A stretch of DNA of 64,000 bases from Chryseobacterium sp. IHB B 17019 (GTDB lineage Bacteria; Bacteroidota; Bacteroidia; Flavobacteriales; Weeksellaceae): assembly GCF_001456155.1 (NCBI RefSeq), contig NZ_CP013293.1:1302001-1366000 (forward strand), in the 5' to 3' direction. This document shows, one piece after another, positions 16,764 to 26,030 of the stretch. The notes below the pieces were generated by a model that worked only from the letters and a program-made list of their open reading frames with translations, searched no databases and was not told where the DNA came from. The number at the start of each line of letters is the position of its first letter. The first letter of the stretch is position 1. A program made the translations under genes and the position numbers.

Positions 16764-18899
16764 TTAAGGCATTTTCTTAAAACCTTCTGCTTTTATTTTC
16801 CATGAACCATCTTTCGGAAAGCCGGGAAATTCGCCTTTAGAACTGTCCCAACCTTCCAGCATCATAGCAACGGTGGTCAAAACGCCGCCGTTTCCGGGAA
16901 GGTAAATACGCAGACGTTTATCCTGAAAATTATGACCATTTTTCAAATACGTATTGGTTTGAATATTCATAAAAAGGGCATCCAGAGCTTTGTTTGGAAG
17001 TCCCAGTCTTGCCGCATTCATCGCTGTCATCGGAAAATCCCAACCCCAGGTATGTTCCCAGTTCCACCTTTCCCAAACAATATCCAGGGTGTTTTTCATG
17101 ATTTTCTTATCCAGTTTCAGGGATTCCGGAACCATTCCTAAAGCTCCGAGAACGGCAGGGTGATCAGTCATCCACTTTGGAAATATGAAAGAATCTTTTG
17201 CAGATTCGGTCGACAAATAAACACCATCCTGAATCGGAAGCGGGGCTAATTTTGTAATAACTTCATCCCATTTTTTATCTCTCGGCTGCCCCAATCTTTC
17301 CTTCCACTGTTGAGCAACTTTCAGTGCCCAATCCCAATACGCAACCTCATAAGTGGGGTTGTAAGTATCTTTCGCAGGGAAAACTTCCTGTGCGGGAATT
17401 ACTCCTTTGCCTAAGTTATAGCGGTTTTTCTCTTTGTCATAATAAGCATAATCTGCCATAAAATCTGCAGTGGCAAAAATCAGATCCTTATATTTTTCCA
17501 AGACTTTTTTGTCCTGCTTGTCACGATATAAAAGTTCGGTCATATAGATGATGTGCGGCTGTTCCCAAATCAGGAATGCTGCTACAGAAGATGGACTTTC
17601 GTTTCCTTCATTGTCAGACATTTTGATCCATCGAACACCTTTATACCCCTGTCTTTCTGCTAATTTTTTTGCTTTGTCAAACGATCTGAAATAATAATCC
17701 AGTTGTTTTTCCAAAATCTCAGGTCTTCCCCATAAAGCGTAATGAACACCGTGCCACCAATGCATTTCTGTGTGTGGTTTTCCGTACCAGCTGTTGAATG
17801 TCAAACCTGTTTCCTGCGGCGGATTGCTTCCTCCGCACTGTACTTTTGTTAAATATTCTGACAATACAACTCTGCGTTCCAGTTCGTTTGCTCTAGGGTC
17901 TGTACTTCCTTCAAAATCAACGGCAGCGCCGCTTTTCCAGAAAGATTCCCATCCTGAAGTGCTTTCTTTTTCTGCGTCGGCAAATAACGTTTTACCGCTT
18001 TTTGGACTTTTAGATGAAAATTCTACACTTAATTCTATTTTTTTGCTTTTTGATGACGGTTCATACACAAAATAATGTTTTCCCGTTTCGCGTAATTTTC
18101 CATCTGTGAAATAAAATTGAGTATAATAATCAGCACTCTGCAATTGGTGTTCAATCAATCCCTGAGTTTGATTTGATGAAATAATTTTCGTTGTATGATC
18201 ATTTTCATTTCCGTAAAAAGCAGCGTCATCCAGAAACTGTCCTGTTGGAGAAGGGTAGCGGGCGAAAACCTTTAATCTGTTTTGAGAAATTAAATCCGAC
18301 TCAATTTTAACTCCAATTTTATCGGAATTTTGAAAAGAAGCGGTCCAGACTTTTACAGGTGTTCCGTCAAGTGAAAATTCACTTGTGATAATTCCTGTCC
18401 AAAGGTCAATTTTTTGATTAATATTGGTCAGGTCCGAAATTTTTGCCTTCTGACCGTCTTTTTTAAGCAGTTTAATACCGATATTCCCTAATTGCAGTCG
18501 GTGTTTGTTGACTCTGAAATACTCAACAGCTCCTTTATTTCGTTCGGGTTCTTTTAGTTGCACACTGTACATTGCTTTGCGGCCTTCATTGTTAAAATCG
18601 TAAGCTTTTAATGTCTCTTCAAACTTATAATCTTTAGTATTTGGAAAGCTGTTCCAGCCCCATTCAGACTGCGTTCCCAGGGAAACTCCGTTTTTGTAAT
18701 ATTCAGGGAACGACTGCATTCCGGTGATATCTACCGTATAAGCAAATTTTCCGTTTCCGACCGTTAAAGTCGATAAGGTATCAGCTTTTGTGTTGACAAT
18801 ATTATGCCGCTGAACAACCTTTTTTCGGTCTATTTTCTGAGCATTGAGAGAAGAAAATCCAATGCAAAAAAGACTCAGATATATGACTAATTTCTTCAT
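16764..18899 (-). CDS. Secreted six-hairpin glycosidase-like protein
   Basis: The 711-residue product has a signal peptide (ending near LNAQ), an N-terminal beta-sandwich region to about residue 300 and a C-terminal (alpha/alpha)6 barrel. Barrel features are FNSWYGKPHTEMHWWHGVHYALWGRPE, VRWIKMSDNEGNESPSSVAAFLIWEQPHIIYM, PTYEVAYWDWALKVAQQW and WNWEHTWGWDFPMTAMNAARLG. The architecture resembles the GH65/GH95 clan, but no definite CAZy family or catalytic pair could be assigned by eye. It is the last gene of the GH28 operon, so a role on a pectin or rhamnogalacturonan oligosaccharide is inferred. Since no GH78 or GH106 rhamnosidase is in the window, an alpha-L-rhamnosidase-like activity is one possibility. 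Confidence 0.65.
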   Translation of the reverse strand: MKKLVIYLSLFCIGFSSLNAQKIDRKKVVQRHNIVNTKADTLSTLTVGNGKFAYTVDITGMQSFPEYYKNGVSLGTQSEWGWNSFPNTKDYKFEETLKAYDFNNEGRKAMYSVQLKEPERNKGAVEYFRVNKHRLQLGNIGIKLLKKDGQKAKISDLTNINQKIDLWTGIITSEFSLDGTPVKVWTASFQNSDKIGVKIESDLISQNRLKVFARYPSPTGQFLDDAAFYGNENDHTTKIISSNQTQGLIEHQLQSADYYTQFYFTDGKLRETGKHYFVYEPSSKSKKIELSVEFSSKSPKSGKTLFADAEKESTSGWESFWKSGAAVDFEGSTDPRANELERRVVLSEYLTKVQCGGSNPPQETGLTFNSWYGKPHTEMHWWHGVHYALWGRPEILEKQLDYYFRSFDKAKKLAERQGYKGVRWIKMSDNEGNESPSSVAAFLIWEQPHIIYMTELLYRDKQDKKVLEKYKDLIFATADFMADYAYYDKEKNRYNLGKGVIPAQEVFPAKDTYNPTYEVAYWDWALKVAQQWKERLGQPRDKKWDEVITKLAPLPIQDGVYLSTESAKDSFIFPKWMTDHPAVLGALGMVPESLKLDKKIMKNTLDIVWERWNWEHTWGWDFPMTAMNAARLGLPNKALDALFMNIQTNTYLKNGHNFQDKRLRIYLPGNGGVLTTVAMMLEGWDSSKGEFPGFPKDGSWKIKAEGFKKMP

Positions 18900-18934
18900 T
18901 TTTTAATTATTACTTTATTACTTTATAGTTTTTT

Positions 18935-19073
18935 TTAACCGCAAAAGAGGCAAAAGATTTTATTATGATAAATAGATATTTAGAAGGAGACAAAATAGTA
19001 GAATAATATTTTACATTTTGTAAACTTTGTAATACTTTATTTTCAAATATTTCTTTTGAAGCTTTGCGGTAAA
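18935..19073. repeat. MITE-like element, TTAACCGCAAAAG family, decayed right end
   Basis: The left end is TTAACCGCAAAAGAGGCAAA. The right end, read in reverse complement, is TTACCGCAAAGCTTCAAAAG, a shortened version. The 139-bp element sits inside the GH28 operon, between the DUF4450-like gene and the six-hairpin glycosidase gene, so it is transcribed as part of the message. Confidence 0.5.
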
Positions 19074-19090
19074 AAGCCTTCTAATTATTT

Positions 19091-22000
19091 TTATTTAAGG
19101 ACAGTAGCACTCATCAATCCGATAACGACATCATTGCTCACTGCTGTTAATTTTATTGATTTTAATTCTTTATTAGGGTCAATCGGCAGATCAAGAATCG
19201 TTGCTGCGCCGCCTTCAACAGCACGGTTGCTCACTCCCTTAATTTCTGAATATTTCGTTAAACTCCCACCCTTGTACAGTTCCCCGGTTTTCAGCTGAAC
19301 CCGGTACGGAATTTTGTCATCCGGAATTTCAAAAGCAAAATTATCGTCAAACAAATCCTGTTCGATAGGCCACCAATTAATCGGATTTTTTAGTTCTAAT
19401 TTTGCACTCGAACCGTCTGAATATTGAACCGTAATTGTACCATTGGTAATTTGTGACTGCATTGGATTAGTAGATCCTGCCATCAGAAAATAAATTTTAC
19501 TTCCTTTTCCCGAAACAGGGATTTCAACTGATTTCGGAAAATTATCCCACTGGCTTGTAAAGACAATATTTTTATCTTCGTTGTTAATTAAAAAAGGAAT
19601 TCCTAAAAACTCAAGTTTTCCGCTTTTCCGTTTTTTCATCAGTCCGCTGTCATCAATTTGAGTAGTCGTCAATGGATAGCACCAATTTCCGATTCCTTGC
19701 CAGGGAAGCTGTAGAGTAGGGACATTGAGTCGGGGTGAAAGATACTTTTGATTAAAAATTTCGGTTACTCTTTCATTATATTTTGAAGCTAATGAAACAG
19801 GATTGAACTCGCCTTTATTCTCAATTTCCCAGTCTGTTATTTCTAATTTTTGTTTAATTCCATTATATTCAAGCTCTACGGAATTTGTTCCTTTGCTTAA
19901 ATGATTTTGAGGAATTTCAATTGATATATTTTGATTTTTTTGAGTTGAAAAGTTTTTAACCAAACCATTAATCTTCAATTTTCCATTAATCGGATTTGAT
20001 GATTTAGACTGAATCTGTAAGTTTTTATCCACCCATTTTATTTCTAAAGGATATTGAATGTTAACATTTACAGGTTGCCACCATTTCGTTCCATTTTGTT
20101 CCAATTGAACGAAAAAAGTACCTTTTCTTTCTTCTTTTACTAATTCAAACTTATTGTTAACCACCCCGACCTTCGGCCACCCTTCCAAAGGAGGGGAATT
20201 TTTGATCAGTTCTTGTGGATCGTAAACTTGTTGAATCTTCTTTTTTGGATCTAAATTAAGTTGAAGATTTTCAGAGATATAATTAACAAAATCTGTTTGT
20301 TCAGTTTTTAATTCTTCCCCAGAATAATTAATTTCAATGGTAAATTCTTTTGCTTTTTCTGTTTCAAACTTAACAAAAGGTTGTAAAATAGAATTCGGTT
20401 GTATCGACCATTTTACTTTCTTGCCATTTACTTTTACGGATTTTATTTTGGTGTAATTTACCGGAATCAGCATTTCAAGCGAAATCGGATTTGTAAAGTT
20501 TGATTTAAACCAATAATTCGTTTTTTTAGAATTTTTGTTAAATTTAAATTCCCAATCCGGAAGTTTCAATTCTGCAAAATTCCAGTCTTTGGGAAATCCG
20601 GGTTTTATGTTGATTTTATTTTCTAATAATTTTGGATAAACCCCGAAAAGTCCTTCCGTTAAAGTTCTTGCAGCGACTCCAATTGGATCGGCAAAATCTC
20701 TGTACAATTCTCCACGAAAAGCATCATAATGAGACAACTGTTCAAAATTTCCCGGACTGATTCCATAATACATGCTCTCAGCAAGATTCCCCTTCCAAAG
20801 TCGGAAAGCATCTTCGTTTCTCCCTGATTGCCAATACGCTAAAGCAGTTTGTAAATTCTCTGCCAATGCCACATTATTGATCGACCAATCATAAGGCTGC
20901 CAGTTTGTTGTCGAAAGTGTGTAATAGTTTTTATCAACTTCTCCCTTTACCGTTACCGGAATCTTTGGAATATAATTGTTGATGTATTGTGTATTTTGGT
21001 AATCTTCAAATTCATCTAAAATATAAGCATCGGAAACATGATAAATCGACCATATTCCAGGCTTGTCATGAAGGATCTGATTACCTAAGGCATCTTTATA
21101 TTCAGCGAAATAACCTTTGTTTTTAATCCAAAGCTGGTTTTTCATGGCTTTTAAAATCGATTCAGCTTCTTTTTCATAAGGTTGAGGATTTTCGCCAATA
21201 ATTTTCGCCAATTTCGCCATTTCACGGTTGGCTCTGTAATTATAAGCGGAAGTATGCGTCACTTTTCCACCTGAATACTGCAGCGCATCACTAGCCCAAA
21301 TTGCAGCATATGCATCATAAAGGTCGCTACGTTTGAAGTTTCGTTTTTCCCAATCCATATGACGAACCATTGTTGGCCACATTTTCTTTAAAAATTCAAC
21401 ATCTCCAGTGTAGTTGAAGTGAGAAAACATCTGATCAAAAAACACCAGATTCATATCATAATGATGTGGTTTTGAATTGTCATTAGGATTTCTCGAAATA
21501 TATCCGCTTGAGAACACCGAAGTCCCCATTTTCTCTTTGTGTCTTGCCAAATGCAACAGCGTATCCATCTCAACAGGCGCAGAATCTGGTTTCAGAACCT
21601 GAGAATTGGAATAGCTTTCAAAGTGTGCTTTTGCGCGGTCGTGCCAACTTAAAACATCCGCTGCATAAGCTCCACGCCATGCATTTAAACGCATTCTCCA
21701 GGCAACAGCGCCGTGAAGAAAGGTTGGACTTTCCCAAACTCCGTCTGCGGCGACAGCTAAAGTTGCTCCGAAATTATTTAAATCTGAATCCGGCGTTTTA
21801 AGCTGAATTCTATTGATTAAATTTAATCGGGATTGCTCTGCATCTTTAAATATAACCGCAAGCTGTTCGTCAGAAAAATTTTTATCTGATTTTCCTTTTT
21901 TAATTTGAATATAAATCGGATTTTTCTGTGCAGAATATGTTGCGTAAATAATTGGAGATTTTTCAGCTTTGTTTTGTGTGAAATTTGACAGGTTTTCCAA

Positions 22001-22687
22001 CGTTTTTGCATCGGTTAATTGCACTGAATTGGCGTTTGAAAAACTTCCGTTGATGAACTGATTTTCCTTTTTCTTGTTTAAATAAGCAAGTTCAAACTGG
22101 TTCTTATTAATTTGAAACTGATTGTCTTCACAATATTCCGGAAGCAGGTAAAATCCGGATTCAGGATCTGCACCGATGTCACCATTTCTGTTGAATGTTT
22201 TTCCGCTTGCGCCGCCATAAACTGCGTAGATTTTTGTAGTGGAATCTATATTTTCAGTTTCCATTTTTAAGACCAAACCTTCTTCTTTGGATTGAGCTAA
22301 AACCGTCAGTTTTAAACTTCCATTTCCAAGAACTTGATCTTTAATAGTATAAAGCATAGATCCAGGACGATAACGGGTTTCAATCTTATCAGCCTGAATT
22401 AATTTTTTAATTGAATTTCCTTTCTGAATCACAAACTGAAGATTTCCACCCATTCCCGGAAGATATAATGCAAATTCCGGTAAATCTCCCGCTTCCACAC
22501 GCGAAGCACGGTTATCACCATACAAAGCGCGATTGAACCTGTATTTTCCGTTGACCAATAAAAAATCGCCTTTGTCTTCCTTGTAATGTAATTCTCTGTC
22601 GTTGTTCTGCCAGTGTTTCGACTGGGAAAACGAATGTGAGAATGCCGATAAAGCAATCAGTCCGGCGAAAATGGTTTTTCTTCGCAT
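19091..22687 (-). CDS. Large secreted DUF4450-like protein of the pectin locus
   Basis: The 1198-residue product starts with a signal peptide (ending near HSFSQ). The N-terminal 250 residues match what I recall of DUF4450 (LHYKEDKGDFLLVNGKYRFNRALYG, then GGASGKTFNRNGDIGADPESGFYLLPEYCEDN). The middle, about 330-720, has alpha/alpha-barrel signatures (ESPTFLHGAVAWRMRLNAWRGAYAAD, YDMNLVFFDQMFSHFNYTGD, SYHYDAFRGE-like LSHYDAFRGELYRDFADPIGVAARTLTEGLFGVYP). The C-terminal 450 residues are beta-rich, probably carbohydrate-binding modules. It is almost certainly a glycosidase of unassigned family. It lies one base after the GH28 gene, so the two are translationally linked. Confidence 0.65.
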   Translation of the reverse strand: MRRKTIFAGLIALSAFSHSFSQSKHWQNNDRELHYKEDKGDFLLVNGKYRFNRALYGDNRASRVEAGDLPEFALYLPGMGGNLQFVIQKGNSIKKLIQADKIETRYRPGSMLYTIKDQVLGNGSLKLTVLAQSKEEGLVLKMETENIDSTTKIYAVYGGASGKTFNRNGDIGADPESGFYLLPEYCEDNQFQINKNQFELAYLNKKKENQFINGSFSNANSVQLTDAKTLENLSNFTQNKAEKSPIIYATYSAQKNPIYIQIKKGKSDKNFSDEQLAVIFKDAEQSRLNLINRIQLKTPDSDLNNFGATLAVAADGVWESPTFLHGAVAWRMRLNAWRGAYAADVLSWHDRAKAHFESYSNSQVLKPDSAPVEMDTLLHLARHKEKMGTSVFSSGYISRNPNDNSKPHHYDMNLVFFDQMFSHFNYTGDVEFLKKMWPTMVRHMDWEKRNFKRSDLYDAYAAIWASDALQYSGGKVTHTSAYNYRANREMAKLAKIIGENPQPYEKEAESILKAMKNQLWIKNKGYFAEYKDALGNQILHDKPGIWSIYHVSDAYILDEFEDYQNTQYINNYIPKIPVTVKGEVDKNYYTLSTTNWQPYDWSINNVALAENLQTALAYWQSGRNEDAFRLWKGNLAESMYYGISPGNFEQLSHYDAFRGELYRDFADPIGVAARTLTEGLFGVYPKLLENKINIKPGFPKDWNFAELKLPDWEFKFNKNSKKTNYWFKSNFTNPISLEMLIPVNYTKIKSVKVNGKKVKWSIQPNSILQPFVKFETEKAKEFTIEINYSGEELKTEQTDFVNYISENLQLNLDPKKKIQQVYDPQELIKNSPPLEGWPKVGVVNNKFELVKEERKGTFFVQLEQNGTKWWQPVNVNIQYPLEIKWVDKNLQIQSKSSNPINGKLKINGLVKNFSTQKNQNISIEIPQNHLSKGTNSVELEYNGIKQKLEITDWEIENKGEFNPVSLASKYNERVTEIFNQKYLSPRLNVPTLQLPWQGIGNWCYPLTTTQIDDSGLMKKRKSGKLEFLGIPFLINNEDKNIVFTSQWDNFPKSVEIPVSGKGSKIYFLMAGSTNPMQSQITNGTITVQYSDGSSAKLELKNPINWWPIEQDLFDDNFAFEIPDDKIPYRVQLKTGELYKGGSLTKYSEIKGVSNRAVEGGAATILDLPIDPNKELKSIKLTAVSNDVVIGLMSATVLK

Positions 22688-22688
22688 T

Positions 22689-24089
22689 TTATTTAAGTTC
22701 AGTTAAAGGTTTTCCGTTAACGGTCACATTTTTCAGCGTTACATTCTTTAAGAAATCAACTTTATAAGGAATTTCAACGCCAGTCATTTTTGCGTTAATC
22801 ATTGTGAAATCTGTTACGGGAGAAGTTTCGTAAGCATCAGAAAGAACGGCATATTTTCCGCCTTTTTCCACGGTTAAATTTTCTACCCAGATATTTCTGA
22901 TGGTCGGAATATGATTTCCAGGTTTTTCATAATGCATGTTGAAACGTACTGCAGCTTCTTTATATGCGCCTACTTTTGTATTGTAGAAAAATACGTTTTC
23001 AATGATTCCGCCACGGCTTGAGCTTGTTTTTATTCTTAAAGCTCTGTCAAGATTCTTACTGTCCATCACATTTCCGATGGCATAAATATTTTTTGCTCCG
23101 CCTGCAATTTCACTTCCGATCACAACACCGCCGTGACCGTCTTTCATTTCACAGTTTTCAATAATATGATTTTCTGCGGGTCTTCCGATGTCTCTTCCGT
23201 CTTCATCTCTTCCTGATTTTATGGCAATACAATCGTCTCCCGTATCGAAATACGAATCTTTAATCCATACATTTTTACATGCTTCAGGATCGAAACCATC
23301 ATTATTCGGACCGTGGCTGATTACTTTTACCCTTTCAATCAAAACATTTTCACACAATACAGGATTAAGGTTCCACATTGGAGAATTTTTAACTAAAACA
23401 TCCGCCATATAGAAATTTTTACTTTTATAAGGCTGAACGAAATTGGGTCTTAAATAATATCCGTCACCAAAAATTCTTTCTCTTGCAGGTTTTCTTTGAG
23501 CCATATATTCATGAAGCTTTGCGCGGGCCGGATTTTGTCTTCCCGGACGAGATTCATTATATCCGTATTTTGTTGCACCACACCAAAACCACCAGTGGTC
23601 ATTATCAGAATTTCCGTCTAGCGTTCCTTTTCCGGTTATGGCGATATTTTGTTCTTCATAAGCATAAATCAGGGATGAATAATTCATGCATTCCATTCCT
23701 TCCCATCTCGTGAAAACGATAGGGTAATCGTTGCTATCCTGACTGAATAAAATAGTTGCTCCTTCACTTACATGTAGATTGACATTAGATTTTAGATAAA
23801 TAGCACCTGTCAAAAAGACACCTTTTGGAACGACAACTCTTCCTCCACCTTCTGCATTGCATTTTTCGATAGCTTTTTTAAATGCCTCTGTATTTTTTGT
23901 CTTTCCATCACCAATAGCACCAAACTCGGTAACCAGATAGTCTTTTTTTCTGAAATCAGGCTTTACAATTTGTTTTTTAAGGGCCTTGATTTCCTTTAAA
24001 GGCTGTTCTGAGGAAGTCCACGGCTTATATTGCGCCGAAGCAGGAATTGATATGATTAATGCGAAAAGGATTAATGCGTATTTTTTCAT
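22689..24089 (-). CDS. Polygalacturonase-type pectin hydrolase, GH28
   Basis: The chosen start at 24089 gives a clean signal peptide (MKKYALILFALIISIPASAQ); an in-frame ATG 12 codons earlier would bury it. The 466-residue product is a right-handed beta-helix. All GH28 motifs are present: NNDGFDP with Asp264, DTGDDCIAIKSG with Asp285/Asp286, GHGGVVIGSE with His319, and RALRIKT. Family members hydrolyse alpha-1,4-galacturonan or the rhamnogalacturonan backbone. It leads an operon with two large putative glycosidases, with only one base between this gene and the next. The promoter upstream carries the locus motif. Homogalacturonan versus rhamnogalacturonan specificity cannot be decided from sequence alone. 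Confidence 0.92.
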   Translation of the reverse strand: MKKYALILFALIISIPASAQYKPWTSSEQPLKEIKALKKQIVKPDFRKKDYLVTEFGAIGDGKTKNTEAFKKAIEKCNAEGGGRVVVPKGVFLTGAIYLKSNVNLHVSEGATILFSQDSNDYPIVFTRWEGMECMNYSSLIYAYEEQNIAITGKGTLDGNSDNDHWWFWCGATKYGYNESRPGRQNPARAKLHEYMAQRKPARERIFGDGYYLRPNFVQPYKSKNFYMADVLVKNSPMWNLNPVLCENVLIERVKVISHGPNNDGFDPEACKNVWIKDSYFDTGDDCIAIKSGRDEDGRDIGRPAENHIIENCEMKDGHGGVVIGSEIAGGAKNIYAIGNVMDSKNLDRALRIKTSSSRGGIIENVFFYNTKVGAYKEAAVRFNMHYEKPGNHIPTIRNIWVENLTVEKGGKYAVLSDAYETSPVTDFTMINAKMTGVEIPYKVDFLKNVTLKNVTVNGKPLTELK

Positions 24090-24149
24090 AATGTTATAAA
24101 AATATTGGTTTAAGAAAGGCATCAATATTAAATAATCTCTTTCTTTATC

Positions 24150-24198
24150 GCAATCTAAAATAATTATGATTAAAAATTATCCTGCACTGTCGGTATAA
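24150..24198 (-). promoter_or_regulatory. Candidate GH28 operon promoter with rhamnose-locus motif
   Basis: Read on the minus strand, ACCGACAGTGCA is followed by GGATAA (24182-24177). Exactly 19 bases later comes TAGATTGC (24157-24150), a weak -7 element. The GH28 start is about 60 bases on. This is the most divergent of the four sites but keeps the exact spacing and the GA-A-T-CAGGAT pattern. The remainder of the 24199-24379 spacer is AT-rich with no gene. Confidence 0.5.
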
Positions 24199-24379
24199 AT
24201 TTCGTTAGATGTTTTTCCTTATTTGGAATAATATTCCTAATTCCGCGGGAATATGCGATATCGGATTTGGTAAACCTCGTATATTCTGCAAACCAGACCT
24301 AAAAATGTTGCCTGTTATTATTATATTAAAATGAATTAATACTTTAAAAATTAAAAGAAAATAAAACAACCAATTTATC

Positions 24380-24411
24380 AAAATAAAAAGGCTGCCCAAA
24401 AATAAGCAGCC
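24380..24411 (-). terminator. Rho-independent terminator after the phosphodiesterase gene
   Basis: On the minus strand GGCTGC and GCAGCC form a stem around a T-rich loop, followed by TTTTTATTTT. It lies 22 bases after the stop codon of the gene that ends at 24433. It separates that gene from the GH28 operon. Confidence 0.8.
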
Positions 24412-24432
24412 ATTTAATATAAAGTTGATTTT

Positions 24433-25776
24433 CTATTTTTTCAGTAATCCCGGATAAAGGACGCCATCCGTTTTTAATGATATATTTAGAAGGTATGCAA
24501 TTAATGGTGCAATATCTTCCTGTCCCATTAACGGAATTACAGTTCCTTCTTTGATATTTCTGCCGAAAGCCACGAATCCTGTTTGGATTTCCTTAAAATC
24601 AGTTGGAAGGTAACCGTGGGTTCCTCCGTCTGCGGCTTTTAATAATTCTCCGGTTGCTGTTGCCCCGAAACTTATTCCCTGATAAGCGGCCAAAGCTAAT
24701 GACGCAGTTGGATCTCCTTGAGCTTCTGCGATTTGCTGTTTATTTAAAATATGAAAAAGCTTTTTCTGGCCTTCGGGTAGGTTGTTTAAAAGTTCATTTA
24801 CTTTATTTAAAGTTGCTTTATCATTCGGGTTTTTCAAATGTAAGAATGCAGAACCACCGCTTGCCTGAAAGTAGGCTTTCCAGTCTTCTTTTTTGTCATT
24901 ATTGTAAAGTCCCGCTTTTGCCAGCATTACATTAGGATTGAATTGGGTATGGATATCCACAAATCCATGATCCCCTGTGATGATAAACGTTGTATTATCC
25001 TGTATTCCGGCTGCGATGGCAGCGTCAATCAATGTTTTAATGGCAACGTCTGCACCTACTACTGCGGAGCGAACTTTATCGCCATCTCTTCCTTGTTCAT
25101 GCTCGAAGTGATCGGTAGCCGCTATATGAAGGGCCAAAAATGAGGGTTTGTACTTCTTCAGAATATAAGCCGCCATTCTGGCTTTGTTTTGATCTGTCAC
25201 AGCATAATCCAGGCTTGCGCCGTATTCCCCGAATTTTCCCACCGCATAATCCTGAACTTCCTGGAAAAGCTCTTTAGGAGAAGATTCCATGCTCATTGCT
25301 TTTACTTCATCTTTTTTCTCACCCTTATTTTTAGGGAGATAAACGTATTCCGGTAAATTATAAGTAATTGGGGCGCCTACCGTTACCGGCCAGCTTACGC
25401 CGGCTGTAGTAAGACCGGCTTCTTTTGCAGCACTGAAAATGGTAGGAACTTTAATATCTTTATAAAACCAAAACCATTCGCCTGTAATTCCCAAAGGCTG
25501 AACCGGAGTGTTATAATAAATACCGTGTTTTGCGGGTAATACACCGCTTACCATCGTAGTATGTGACGGGTAAGTAACCGTAGGGAAGGAACCTCGGACT
25601 CCATCTGCATAAGCTCCTTTTTTCATCATTTGTCTTACATTTACCATAGACCATTGGGGATCCAGATAGAATTCCGGTCTTAATCCGTCTACACTTATCA
25701 AAACGACATGTTTTGTGTTGTCCTGAGCTTTTGCTAATCCCACAGTAAAGGCAAGAAAAAAGAATATTTTTTTCAT
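24433..25776 (-). CDS. Ectonucleotide pyrophosphatase/phosphodiesterase (alkaline-phosphatase superfamily), exported
   Basis: The 447-residue product has a signal peptide (ending near LAKAQ) and the NPP layout. These are the first metal ligand Asp30 in VLISVDGLRPEF, the catalytic nucleophile Thr68 in FPTVTYPSHT, GVLPAKHGIYYN, the ATDHFEHEQGRDG metal block, and ITGDHGFVDIH with the last Asp and His ligands. These two-zinc enzymes cleave nucleotide or other phosphodiesters in the periplasm. It is monocistronic, with its own terminator, and carries no visible locus motif. It probably belongs to phosphate or nucleotide scavenging rather than pectin use. The substrate is not known. Confidence 0.88.
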   Translation of the reverse strand: MKKIFFFLAFTVGLAKAQDNTKHVVLISVDGLRPEFYLDPQWSMVNVRQMMKKGAYADGVRGSFPTVTYPSHTTMVSGVLPAKHGIYYNTPVQPLGITGEWFWFYKDIKVPTIFSAAKEAGLTTAGVSWPVTVGAPITYNLPEYVYLPKNKGEKKDEVKAMSMESSPKELFQEVQDYAVGKFGEYGASLDYAVTDQNKARMAAYILKKYKPSFLALHIAATDHFEHEQGRDGDKVRSAVVGADVAIKTLIDAAIAAGIQDNTTFIITGDHGFVDIHTQFNPNVMLAKAGLYNNDKKEDWKAYFQASGGSAFLHLKNPNDKATLNKVNELLNNLPEGQKKLFHILNKQQIAEAQGDPTASLALAAYQGISFGATATGELLKAADGGTHGYLPTDFKEIQTGFVAFGRNIKEGTVIPLMGQEDIAPLIAYLLNISLKTDGVLYPGLLKK

Positions 25777-26030
25777 TGTAAAAATTTTTGCAAGATTAGA
25801 ACATTAGTGTTAATCGGAGATGAACGGGATATTAAATGTTTTGCATAAGAATAAACTACATATTTTTAATATTTATTTTAAAATGAAGAATATGAATGGC
25901 TTTCTTGATTAAAATGATAATAATTAATGCATAGTCAAAAAAAATAACTGAAAGATCTATAAAATGATCAAAAGGGATCATGAAATAAATCTTCCAGCCA
26001 TAACTAATCAAGTTTTATTATTATGTACAA

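Noticed and set aside
24205..24399. 64-codon minus-strand frame before the GH28 operon
   Set aside because: It runs through a terminator hairpin and overlaps the operon's upstream region; its hydrophobic start is AT-rich noise.
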